Origin: Neocallimastix lanati (nom. inval.)
Lineage: Eukaryota > Neocallimastigomycota > Neocallimastigomycetes > Neocallimastigales > Neocallimastigaceae
Assembly (NCBI GenBank): GCA_016946835.1
Contig: JACVTC010000019.1
Location: 1,075,001 to 1,110,000, forward strand
Reading direction: 5' to 3'
DNA length: 35,000 bases
Part shown: in pieces, positions 1 to 11,571 of the stretch
How positions within the stretch are numbered: position 1 is the stretch's first letter
Layout of the letters: each line of letters begins with the position of its first letter
The notes under the pieces: model-generated
Databases searched by the model: none
What the model saw: the letters and a program-made list of their open reading frames with translations, nothing else
Told to the model about the DNA's origin: nothing
Position numbers and translations under genes: made by a program

Positions 1-77
1 AAACTTCATAAATATTATTATATTTTTCTTGAATATTTAAAACGTTTTTCAACAATACATTAATTTGTTGTTGACGG
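1..77 (-). CDS. Possible internal exon of a gene running off the left edge
   Basis: On the minus strand a C/T-rich stretch ending TTAAAG works as a 3' splice site. It opens a frame that stays open to the window edge and reads RQQQINVLLKNVLNIQEKYN and a few more residues, a mixed, protein-like composition unlike the I/N/K-only frames of the spacers. No upstream exon or start codon was found between 78 and 1200. No family is recognisable from about 25 residues. A chance open frame is quite possible. Confidence 0.3.
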
Positions 78-1214
78 CTTTAAGAAGAAAAAGGAGAAAA
101 AAATAATAATAAAATAGTATATAAATATATTATATAAGCATAAAATATATTTTTGTTATTATTATTGTTATTGTTATTGTTATTGTTATTATTATTATTA
201 TTGTAATTATTTTTGTTATTTTAATGATAATAAATGGTTCATAAATTTTAATATTATTTTAATGTATTAATAAATTGTTTATGCTTTTTTTAAAAATATA
301 TTATTGAAAATAGTACTAAAGATAAAAATTATATAAATAAAAATATAAATAACCCATATAATATATAATTCTTTTATTTATAAAATTTCATCTTTACAAC
401 AAGTATTTTAAATATTAAATGATAATATTTTAAGCAAATTAGTTAAAATTTCATCTTAAAATTTTTTGTTTCAGTGATATTTTCTTCTTAATTTTCATAA
501 TCTTAAGTTGTATTTTTATATTAACATTTTTAAAAATGAATTCTTTAAAATTTTTTATTATTCAAAATTTAAGAATTCTAAATATAAAATTGCATAGTAT
601 TTTTTATACCCAAATTATGATTAAAATAAATATTTATATAAGTAATAATAAATTAACTAAAAATATCAAATTATCGCTTTTAATATTAATTAGTAAATCA
701 TCAATGTTTTTAAAGAGTATATATTTTCCAGAACATATAATAAATATATTTCGTTAACATGAAACTGAAATTAATATATATTTTTTCTTACGTATCCATG
801 GTTCTTTTAATTACTACTTAGTTTATTTAAAGTATATAAAATATTATTTGAAATAATATATAAACAATATTTTTTCTTTATTATTTATATATTTTACTTT
901 AATTTTTTTTAAATTTATTTAATTATTGACAAAAAAAAAAAAAAAAAAAAAAATCTTTAATTATAAATAAATAATAAATATAGAGAAATAAAATAAAACA
1001 CAAAAATAAAATAATATTAATAATTTAGTTAGGATTAAAATTTTAATTATTATTTTTTTTTTAAATAAAATAAAATATATATATTAATTGAATATAAAAA
1101 TTATATACTATTTTATATAATTTTTTATATTTTTTATATTATAAAAAAAAAAAAAAAAAAAAAAAATTAATTATATATTAATTATTAATAAATATAATAT
1201 TATATATTTTTCTA
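78..1214. other. A/T-rich spacer, nothing coding seen
   Basis: This spacer holds A/T homopolymers (A-runs near 931-953 and 1143-1166), a short ATT/GTT stretch near 156-205, and many ATATA tracts. A 73-codon plus-strand open frame at 536-757 is I/N/K/S/F-rich, has no splice context and resembles no family, so it is not called as a gene. Confidence 0.6.
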
Positions 1215-2160
1215 TTTTTTATTTGGAGGGTAGTACTCCGGGCTAAAAAAACCTAAAGTTACTGGATCGACACTGCGCATGCCCTCTTAATTTATATGGG
1301 ATTTTTTTCTCCTTGTCCTGGGTTTTCCCTATTTATGAAGTTGGAAGTTCCTTGCCATGGTAAGTAACTGGGTTCTTGGTGCTTAGGATAAGCAAAAAAT
1401 ATTGTAATACATTATAAGTGGTAACTGAGAGGAATACAATTATTCATCAATCTTGATGAAAAACATAGAAGTCCTCTGATCTAGTCCAAGCCAAATATAT
1501 TTGCATGCGACTGAGAAAGGATTATCATTCAGGATTACCCTTATTTAGAGATTAAGAAACAAGCGACATAATATAATTAAGAAATTCTTCAAGCCTTATA
1601 AAATATGAAATTGGGAAAGAAGACAAGTGATTGGGAAGGAAAAAAAGAAGGTTTAGGGATTTTAAAAAAACAATCGCCTATAGAATAAATCGAAATTTTA
1701 AATATAATTTTCCTAATATTCCTCTTAATACAAATAATAAATAATTAGAAAGAACCTTATATTCTTTGGATAGATCATCGAATGCTTGATAATTAGATAA
1801 ATCACTTCTAAACTTAAAATATTTAATCTTTTTATAAAAAAAAAAAAAAAAGCTTTTTATGAGTTAATTTCTTAATGTAAGCAAGGAAATGGAATGCTGA
1901 ATATAGATATATACTAAGAGTATATACCTATATTCTAAAATAAATATTATTAATGAATTGGTAGGAATTTTATACCAGAGATTTTTATGTCTGCATGTCG
2001 CAGTACTGTTCTATAAAGATTATGAAATGGATAGGAATAAAAGAAAGAGAGAAAGAATTCATGAATGAACTATTACCATCATCTTGAAGACAAATACAAA
2101 TAGGATTAAAAATTGAATTAAAATGAGCAAGTTAGTCGCGTTTTTCAGAAGAACGATATA
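1215..2160. ncRNA. Structured, less A/T-rich island: non-coding RNA or decayed mobile element
   Basis: Base composition shifts sharply from the surrounding poly-A/T. The first 200 bases contain words such as GGGCTAAAAAAACC and CGACACTGCGCATGCCC. All frames are broken by stops. Hairpins visible by eye are GAGGG near 1225 pairing with CCCTC near 1280, an 8-bp perfect hairpin at 1443-1460 (TTCATCAA, loop TC), and a 17-bp near-perfect hairpin at 1899-1935. GGATCGACACT near 1263 resembles a Pol III B box, and TAGTACTCCGG near 1230 is a poor A-box match at roughly the usual distance. It could be a long structural RNA, a tRNA-derived SINE, or the remains of an LTR or LINE end. No class can be assigned by eye, and either strand could be the sense one. 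Confidence 0.35.
1899..1935. repeat. 17-bp inverted repeat with 3-nt loop
   Basis: The arms GAATATAGATATATACT (1899-1915) and AGTATATACCTATATTC (1919-1935) are complementary except at one position. The loop is AAG. It lies inside the non-coding island at 1215-2160 and is the strongest hairpin seen there. Confidence 0.8.
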
Positions 2161-2270
2161 TATAAATATTTTCAAAATTATTAATAACTATTAAAGATAT
2201 TTTTATATTCTTATTAACTATAATTATTTGTATCATTTTTTTAATTAATTATTTATTTATTTATTAATTA

Positions 2271-2301
<31 letters not shown>

Positions 2302-2371
2302 AAAATATTTTTACATTCTTGTTGACTCTAAATATTATTTGTAGTATTTTTTTTAAAAAAAATTTTTTTTC

Positions 2372-2702
<331 letters not shown>

Positions 2703-3070
2703 TAATTTTATTTTATTCAATCTGTAATTTATATTCGTATTCTACTATTTATTTTATTCAATCTGTGTACTATTTATTTTATTCAATCTGTGTACTATTT
2801 ATTTTATTCAATCTGTACTTTATATTCATATTCTACTCTTTATTTTATTCAATCTGTACTTTATATTCATATTCTACTATTTATTTTATTCAATCCGTAC
2901 TTTATATTCATATTCTACAATTTATTTTATTCAATTTGTAATTTATATTCATTTCTACTATTTATTTTATTCAATTTGTAATTTATATTCATTTCTACTA
3001 TTTATTTTATTTAATCTGTACTTTATACTCATATTCTACTATTTATTTTATTTTATTTTATTCAATCTTT
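2703..3070. repeat. Minisatellite A, 41-bp unit
   Basis: The core CAATCTGTACTTTATATTCA recurs at 41-bp spacing (the C of CAATC at about 2809, 2850, 2891 and 2932). Each core is followed by TTCTACTATTTATTTTATT. Shortened units occur near 2760-2800, and variants (CCGTAC, TTTGTA) appear toward the right. The same core makes up the larger array at 5937-7385, with a longer TTTTA tract. Confidence 0.93.
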
Positions 3071-3103
3071 ACTTTAATATTTAATATTCTATATTTATTG
3101 TAT

Positions 3104-3134
<31 letters not shown>

Positions 3135-3199
3135 TATTTTGGTTGATAATTGTTTTGTTCATTACTACTATTTTTTTTATATTATTGTTATTTTTTATT

Positions 3200-3251
<52 letters not shown>

Positions 3252-3605
3252 TTATTTTCCCTTATATAAATATTAATGAAAAATTCTTAAATAAAATCAT
3301 AAAAATACAGCATTTTATCTTAGAAGAAACAAATAATAAAATAGAAAATAATATATAAATATATATAAATATATATATTTATAAAAGAAAAATTACAACA
3401 GAATAAAACACTTTCTTTTCTTTTTTTTTTTTTTTAGTATTAATTTTTGTTTATTATTATATTAATTGTGATTTAATATTAAAATACTTATATACATAAA
3501 TAAATATATACTCTTTATTAATAAAAATATTTAAAAAATGAAAAATGATGAAAAAAAAAAAGGTTTTTTTTTTTTTCTTTTTCTTTTTCCTTCCCTTTTT
3601 TTCTC
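3071..3605. other. A/T spacer with 44-base poly-A, 3' of the proton channel gene
   Basis: The spacer contains TTTTA-rich sequence, an A-run at 3204-3247, and a T/C-rich segment just beyond the channel stop codon. On the minus strand this is the 3' flank of the channel gene, and AATAAA-like words are abundant. No coding segment was found. Confidence 0.6.
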
Positions 3606-4367
3606 TCAGTAACGGAAATAACTTTGAAATTCAGAAAGATAATTATTATCTTCATCATTTTTATTATCATCTTGAAATTTAACTTGACTTTTATTTGTTA
3701 TTGGTTTATCTTTATTTGTAACATAATCACCACCCATTAAAATATTTAGAGAATGATCATTCTTTTCTAATTCTTTACGAAGTTGAGCATTTATATTTCT
3801 TTCACCTTCCAATCTAGTTGTTAAACGTCGTTGAAGACTTTGATAATTTTTTTCATGTTTATCTTTTTTCAACTGTTCTGAAAATTCAAGTACTCTATTG
3901 ATACGCCAGAATCGGCATAAAATAAATAATGAAGCAACAATTCTATCTCTCTGATTGAGTATATAATAAGATAAAGATGCAATAACAACAATAATAGCAT
4001 CAAAAAGATTTAATGGATCTGCTAAATATATGCCACCAAATGAACATACTCTTACAACAATCATTACAAGATAAAAAGTACGTAAACCAAATATTATCCA
4101 ATATAAAATATTATCAGCTTGATTTAATGAATTGAAATGTTCCGGGTATTCTCTCTTGTATAATTTAATTAATAAATTGGCAATAACTATACAAACATCG
4201 ATAACTAACAATACTATCACTATAGTATTGGTAATTCTAGTTTCTAAAATTTTACCTAAACCAGTAGTTACGGATCTCCAACTTTTTTCCACTGTTTCAT
4301 TTACTTTATCTTTTATTGACGCTCTTCTTTGTAATTTTTGTTGAGCAAAACCATCCGAGTCTCCCAT
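3606..4367 (-). CDS. HVCN1: Voltage-gated proton channel (Hv1 family)
   Basis: This is an intronless 253-residue protein with a stand-alone voltage-sensor domain and no pore module. Predicted helices are S1 about 48-70, S2 about 86-107, S3 about 119-137 and S4 about 143-160. S4 carries RFWRINR (R152, R155, R158), the Hv1 RxWRxxR signature, and S1 carries D57 in VIDVCIV, equivalent to the human selectivity residue D112. S3 has FDA (D123, human D174). A charged helix after S4 (about 165-205) looks like the dimerising coiled coil, followed by a hydrophilic N/D-rich tail. Family role: proton extrusion across the plasma or vacuolar membrane when the cytosol is acidic. By hand alignment, human E153 (S2) and D185 (S3) appear replaced by M102 and Y134. 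The start follows an A/T-rich leader and gives the usual short cytosolic N-terminus. It is the only intron-free gene here. Confidence 0.9.
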   Translation of the reverse strand: MGDSDGFAQQKLQRRASIKDKVNETVEKSWRSVTTGLGKILETRITNTIVIVLLVIDVCIVIANLLIKLYKREYPEHFNSLNQADNILYWIIFGLRTFYLVMIVVRVCSFGGIYLADPLNLFDAIIVVIASLSYYILNQRDRIVASLFILCRFWRINRVLEFSEQLKKDKHEKNYQSLQRRLTTRLEGERNINAQLRKELEKNDHSLNILMGGDYVTNKDKPITNKSQVKFQDDNKNDEDNNYLSEFQSYFRY

Positions 4368-5936
4368 CTTTAAAATAAAATATTTTTTTAATGCTTTTTA
4401 CTAATTTAATTAATTTTCGTATAATTGAAATTCTTATTTAATTGTTTATAACTTATTTTAATATTGAATACTTTTTTTTTATAAGTTTAAATTGATAATT
4501 TAAATATTATATATACATATATATATACTATAAATATTTTTTTAAATTTATTTTAATATAATATTTGCTATAAATTTTTATCTAAATATATATTATTTAT
4601 ATTTATTCGATAGTTTCCGTTTTATATATTTAAATTTTAGTAATTAATTTTATATATTCTAAATAATTTATATTTTAGTTGTTTCGTTTGTTTGTTTGTT
4701 TGTTTGTTTGTTTGTTTGTTTGTTTCTATTCTATTTATAATTCCAATTAAATATATATATATATTTGATTATGAATTTAATTATGCTTTATTGATTATAA
4801 TAAATTAAATGATATATTTAATATTAGTAATAAATTTGATGATCTGATATAGGTATTTAATAATATAAATTTATAAATTAATTAAACAAAATATATATAT
4901 ATATATATAAATTATTCCAAGATTATTTCATAATTATTTATAAAATCTATTTCATTTTCAAAATTTTATTATACAAAAAAAAATATTAGTAATTTAATCA
5001 AAACTATAATTAACGAAATAAATATAAAATAAAAATTATGAAAAAAAGTATTCAAAATCTATTTTTTTTTTTTTTATTATATGAGAACAAATAAAAAGGT
5101 ACCTTATAAATCATTTAAAAAACTTTTCCCTTCTTTTAAGGATTTAATATATATATATTTTTTTTTGAGTAATGACTTTTTTTTAAAGTTTTATATTATC
5201 AGAAGAATTCAAAGTTTTAAATTTTAATTTATTAAGATTTATTGAATATATAATAAATTATGAAGTTTATTGTATAAAAAATAAACAAAAATACAAATAA
5301 TGATAATATTATTTTCCATATATTATTGGTTTATTCATTTCATATATAGCTACTATTTAATAATTCCTTTACCATATTATTATATAAATAAAATAAAAAT
5401 TTTATATAATATATTATAGCATTCATATTTATATTAATTATTATTTGAAGAATATATTATTTATATTAAATAAAGTTATATATCATTATATAATAAAAGG
5501 TTATTTATTATAAAAATTAAAATGGCAAATAAATTTTTTAATTAAATATTATATTTTATATTATTAATTTTATTTCAATTATTAATAAATACTATAAAAA
5601 AAATAATTTTTTTTTTTTCATTTAATTCTCATTATATTGAAAACTATTCATAAAAGTATATTAGATATATATAATAAGTATATTAGATATTAGATGATTT
5701 ATTATTAATTATACTTTATTAATTTAATGAATGAAAATTTTTATAGAAAAAAAAATTTTTATAATGGTATGACAATTACTTGATATATATTACAATATAC
5801 TGTAATAAATAATAAAAATAAAGATAAAAAAAAAGGCAAAAGAAAAAATACAATATAAATATAAAATATAATAAAAATAAAAATATAAATATATAAATAT
5901 ATAAATATATATATTTAAACAAACCAAATTATAAAT
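4368..5936. other. A/T-rich intergenic DNA upstream of the proton channel
   Basis: This is the left part of the gap between the divergent channel and TIP genes. No open frame with protein-like composition and no tRNA-like fold was seen. It holds (GTTT)10 at 4686-4725, several ATATAT tracts, and T-runs. Promoter elements cannot be separated from the background composition. Confidence 0.6.
4686..4725. repeat. (GTTT)10 microsatellite
   Basis: Ten uninterrupted GTTT tetranucleotides lie about 320 bp upstream of the start codon of the minus-strand channel gene. Confidence 0.95.
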
Positions 5937-7385
5937 ATTTTTATTTTATTTAATTTTATTTTATTTTATTCAATCTGTAGTTTATATTTATATTTCTACT
6001 ATTTATTTTATTTTATTTTATTTTATTTTATTTTATTTTATTTTATTTTATTTTATTTTATTTTATTTTATTTAGTCTGTACTTTATATTTATTTTCTAC
6101 TATTTATTTTATTTTATTTTATTTTATTTTATTTTATTTTATTTTATTTTATTTAGTCTGTACTTTATATTTATATTTCTACTATTTATTTTATTTTATT
6201 TTATTTTATATTATTTTATTTTATTTAGTCTGTACTTTATATTTATATTCTACTATTTATTTTATTTTATTTTATTTTATTTTATTTTATTTTATTTTAT
6301 TTTATTTTATTTTATTTAGTCTGTACTTTATATTAATATTCTACTATTTATTTTATTTTATTTTATTTTATTTAATTTGTACTTTATATTTATATTTCTA
6401 CTATTTATTTTATTTTATTTTATTTTATTTAATCTGTACTTTATATTTATATTTCTACTATTTATTTTATTTTATTTTATTTTATTTTATTTAATCTGTA
6501 CTTTATATTTATATTTCTACTATTTATTTTATTTTATTTTATTTAATTTGTACTTTATATTTATATTTCTACTATTTATTTTATTTTATTTTATTTAATC
6601 TGTACTTTATATTTATATTTCTACTATTTATTTTATTTTATTTTATTTTATTTAATCTGTACTTTATATTTATATTTCTACTATTTATTTTATTTTATTT
6701 TATTTTATTTAATCTGTACTTTATATTTATATTTCTACTATTTATTTTATTTTATTTTATTTTATTTAATCTGTACTTTATATTTATATTTCTACTATTT
6801 ATTTTATTTTATTTTATTTTATTTAATCTGTACTTTATATTTATATTTCTACTATTTATTTTATTTTATTTTATTTTATTTAATCTGTACTTTATATTTA
6901 TATTTCTACTATTTATTTTATTTTATTTTATTTTATTTAATCTGTACTTTATATTTATATTTCTACTATTTATTTTATTTTATTTTATTTTATTTAATCT
7001 GTACTTTATATTTATATTTCTACTATTTATTTTATTTTATTTTATTTTATTTAATCTGTACTTTATATTTATATTTCTACTATTTATTTTATTTTATTTT
7101 ATTTTATTTAATCTGTACTTTATATTTATATTTCTACTATTTATTTTATTTTATTTTATTTTATTTAATCTGTACTTTATATTTATATTTCTACTATTTA
7201 TTTTATTTTATTTTATTTTATTTAATCTGTACTTTATATTTATATTTCTACTATTTATTTTATTTTATTTTATTTTATTTAATTTGTACTTTATATTTAT
7301 ATTTCTACTATTTATTTTATTTTATTTTATTTTATTTAATCTGTACTTTATATTTATATTTCTACTATTTATTTTATTTTATTTT
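5937..7385. repeat. Minisatellite B, mostly 57-bp unit with internal TTTTA tracts
   Basis: The unit is CTGTACTTTATATTTATATT, then TCTACTATTTA, then a run of TTTTA pentamers, then ATCTG again. In the right half the spacing is 57 bp with about 4-5 pentamers (for example TGT at 6601, 6658 and 6715). In the left half the pentamer run is longer and variable, and the spacer reads TTTAGTCTG instead of TTTAATCTG. The right half is very uniform, which suggests recent unequal crossing-over or slippage. The 73-codon frame at 6377-6598 is a by-product of the repeat. Confidence 0.95.
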
Positions 7386-8198
7386 AATTACTATGTAATA
7401 TAATATTATTATGATATAACTTAACACAAAATAAATTTTTTCTTTTTACTTGTTGTGAATGAGATAAAACTTTATTTTATAACTTTATTTGAAAATGCTT
7501 TAAAACTTTTTTATATGATAATACAATCAAAGAAATTTTCAAGATTTGAATTTGCATAATGATTATAATTTTATATATATACCAAAAGATAAAAAATAGA
7601 ATGAAATAAAAAAAAATCATACTTTAAATTTTTAGTACTTAGTTTCAATTTATATTATATGATATCCATTATAATTCATATTATTTAAATCCATTAAGAT
7701 GTAAAATTTTAACAGAAATAATGAAAACTTTAAAACTAATGAAATTATAATTATTTAAAACAAAAAAAAAGGTTTAATATAAATTTCATTAATATTAAGA
7801 AATTAATATATAAAAAGATTTTAATATTGAACACCTCCTATATATTATTTTAAAATAGAATTAGAATAATTTGTATAAATAATTATATTTTTATTATTCT
7901 AGGATATAATTAAAAAAATAAAAAATAATAATTTTTTATAGTTATTTGATTTAAAATAGGATTTAAAAAAATACGTATTATATATATATATTTTTTTTTG
8001 TTGTTGGTATAAAACTAATGTATTAAATGATATTATAATGTATATTTAATATAAAATTTGCTTAATAGCAAAATAATTTAGAATCTATTTTATTTATTTA
8101 TTTATATATTTGTTTATTTAATAATTTTTTTTTATTTAAAAAAAATTTTTTTTTTAAAAAAAAAATATATATATTTTCTTTAGATAAAAAAGCAAAAA

Positions 8199-8234
<36 letters not shown>

Positions 8235-8936
8235 TAATAGTAATAATATTAATAATAATTATAAAATAATACATTTCGAATGAGGTGAAATAATTTTTTT
8301 TAACCCAAAATAAGACAGAAAAATTAAATAGATAAAAAAGTTTTAGAAATTATAATAAAATTAATATGAAATATTAAATAAACCCCATAAATCTTAGTAT
8401 TTAAAATATTAAAAAATATTATTTAAAATACTTTTAGTATTCTGTCTTATAATAAAAATAAAAATATATATATATTTATTTCTAATTCGAAAAAAAAAAA
8501 GTTAAAATAAAAAATAAAATAAAATAAAATAAAAGCAAATAAATACATAATATATATATATAAAGTGATAAAAAGTGAATAGAAAAATAATTCACTTTTA
8601 AGAAATGGAAAATATTAAAAAAAATAAAATATAACAGAAAAAATATAATTATAATAGTATAAATAAAATTTATATTTAGTAATTGTTGTTCAAGTAATCT
8701 TCTTAAATTAAATTATCACAAATTACTTAAATATTATATACTATCTAAAATTTAATAATAAATATTATTAAGGTAACAAAATAATTTTCTTATAGAAAAT
8801 CTTTATTCAATAAATAATTTACTTTTTATAAATAAATTTTATATTAATAATAATCATGTTAATAATGAAATTTAAATTTTAAAATATTTTTTTATCGGTA
8901 TATATATATAATATAAATCTTAAAAGATAAAAAAAA
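7386..8936. other. A/T-rich spacer 5' of the TIP gene
   Basis: No gene is visible. The spacer contains a 31-base A-run near 8200-8230, TATTTATTTA stretches near 8090, and an 11-bp inverted repeat at 8310/8450. The last 50 bases before the TIP start codon are T- then A-rich, as in a normal leader. Confidence 0.6.
8310..8450. repeat. 141-bp segment bounded by an 11-bp inverted repeat
   Basis: ATAAGACAGAA at 8310-8320 is exactly complementary to TTCTGTCTTAT at 8440-8450. The inner A/T-rich part holds a second imperfect palindrome around AGTATTTAAAATATT and AATATTATTTAAAATACT. The size and ends are MITE-like, but no target-site duplication is evident. Confidence 0.4.
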
Positions 8937-9131
8937 ATGTCATATAATACATTCATTGTTGTATTCCTTTTAATCATATTAAATAAAGTCAGTAGTCGAC
9001 TTGTATTAAAAAGTTCAAATACATTTGAAGAGGTTAAAGTAGGACTTGATACAGTATCAGGAAGTGTTGTTGCATATGGTGATTTTAATAGTGATAAATT
9101 GTAAGAAAATTCATTTTATTTTATATTATTA

Positions 9132-9162
<31 letters not shown>

Positions 9163-11539
9163 GGAATCTATTATATAATTACATAAATTTTAACTTAATA
9201 TTTATTACTATTTTATTCTTATTGAAATTTATAATATTTTTTTTTTTTATAAAATAGTACCGATGTATTTATTTTAGACAGTTCATTGCAAAAATTATCA
9301 GTATATTTATGGCAAACAAGTACAAATCTATATTTAAAATTTTAAATAAATTAAAAATTTTAATTAAATTTTAATTTTAATTAAATTATAATTTTTAATA
9401 AAATAATTCATAAATATTATTTTTTCTTATATGTTATTTAAAATGAATATAACAAGATTCAACTTCTTTTGAACAATTGGATACTGCAGTTATTGATGTT
9501 TCAGATGAAGAATTATATATAGTAAATGTAATACCAAATGATTTTAATTACGATGGTAAATTAGATGTCTTAATAATGGCAACTAAAGAAAAAACCGATA
9601 AACCTAATAACGAATTAATAATGAGATTATATTTAGGAAATCAAGAGTCTTTTGGTAGTATATCAATTTTTCTTTTTTATTTTTTTTTTTTTAAAAAAAA
9701 AAACATTAAAATAATAAAATAAATAATCTTATTATAATAATATATGCTGGTATTAATTATATGATTATATTATTTATATCATGATATGTTGATATTAATT
9801 ATATGGTTATTTTTTTATATTAAATAAATATTGAAAATTTTTAATATACAAAGATAAACTTATTGAAGTTCCATCATCAATGAATATCCAACCAACACTC
9901 ATTGATTTCTATGGGAATATGCATCCAAATTTATTAGGTTATCCATATAGTAAGGATAATTTATTTAAGCTTCATATATGGAAATTTAATGATACAAAAG
10001 CGGAAATGTAAATTTATTTGACTCTATGTTAACATTATAAAAACTTTAAACTATATTTTTAATATAATATTCTTCATAAAAATAAAATTTCATAATATTG
10101 AATAATATTTAATTAATTTAATTTAATTTTTAAAAGTCAAGAAGTTTCTTTAAAAGATGAAGAAAAAGGAAAAGAACTTTGTAAAATATCCCTTCCACAT
10201 TCAAATGCATTTATAGATTTAGATGGAGATTGTCTTTCTGGTAATTCTAAATATAAATTTTTATTTCTAATATTTATTTACTTATTTATTAATCTTATTA
10301 TTACTATTCTTATCTTATTATTATTATCATCATTAAACATCATTATGTTTTAATTAATAAAATATATTTAATATAAATATATATAATATTTTATAATATT
10401 ATCATTATATTATTGTTTTAGATCTTTTTGTCACTTGTGAAGACGGTACTTTTGAAATTTGGAAAAACACAATTGATAAAGGATTCGTATTTTCAAAATC
10501 AGGAAATCTTCCAGAAAATACAGGTCCAATTTCATTTGCTGATATGGGTAAAATTAATAATAAATAATAAAATAAAATAAAACAAATAAATTATTTAATA
10601 TTTGTAGAATAAAATTAATTTTAAATATTTCTATTACAAATATATATAAATTTATTAATTAAATCAATTAAATAATAAAATATTAAATTTATATATATAT
10701 ATATATATATATTTATTTATTTATTTATTTGTTTATTTATTTATTTATTTATTTAAAAAGATGGAGATGGTACAATTGATATGATATTTTATGAATGGAA
10801 AAAAACTAGAGGTGTATGGTCAAAGAAAAAAGAATGGAATCTTCATATTGTTTATAATAAACAAATTCCATTATGTTCAAAGACTGTTGAAACAAAATGT
10901 AGAAGTGTTCATGATTTATGTACTGCTGATAACAATTATAACTTAGATTTTGACTTAGAAGGAGATGTATGTTGTTTTTTTTTTTAAAAAAATATATATA
11001 ATTATATATCTATATAGTTCACTTTTTATAATAGTAATAATGAAACTAATAATAATAATCACAATAAATAAATATGACACAAATTTTTTTAAAAAAAAAA
11101 ATTAAAATTAATTAATTATATATATATATATAAATGTATAATAAATATTTTATGATTAATATTAATTAAACAATGTTATTTTTTTTATATTAGGGACACA
11201 TAAAAATCCCAATTAAAGAGCCAATTGAATATGATAATATATATGGTAAAGCTTATATTCCAATTCCAATTAGAATAGGTGATATTAATATGGATGGTTA
11301 TCCAGATATCATATTATCAGTAAATGATATTACAAAACCAATTGAAATTTATGAATCTATTCCATGTTCCAAAAAATTTGGATGTAACGAGAATGCTACT
11401 AATGCTAATAGAAGAACTTTAGTATACTCAGATCATAGTAAAGTATTGAATCGTAGACAAAATATCCGTTCAGCTGCTTTTATGGATATCGAAGAGAATG
11501 TAAATTAAAAAATAAAAAAATAAAAAATAGAATAATAGA

Positions 11540-11571
<32 letters not shown>

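Noticed and set aside
536-757. 73-codon plus-strand open frame
   Set aside because: Composition is I/N/K/S/F only, as expected for random A/T-rich DNA. No domain, splice partner or conservation is recognisable.
2790-2981. 63-codon frame with YFIQSVLYI-like repeats
   Set aside because: It lies wholly inside minisatellite A and repeats only because the DNA does.
4132-4344. 70-codon plus-strand frame opposite the proton channel
   Set aside because: It is an antisense shadow of the Hv1 coding sequence, whose signature motifs are on the minus strand.
6377-6598. 73-codon frame with 19-residue-like repeats
   Set aside because: A 57-bp unit is a multiple of three, so it reads open by chance. The pentamer length changes break the frame elsewhere in the array.
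5937-7385. CRISPR-like spacing of repeats
   Set aside because: Units are directly tandem with no unique spacers, the sequence is eukaryotic, and no cas genes are present. It is a minisatellite.
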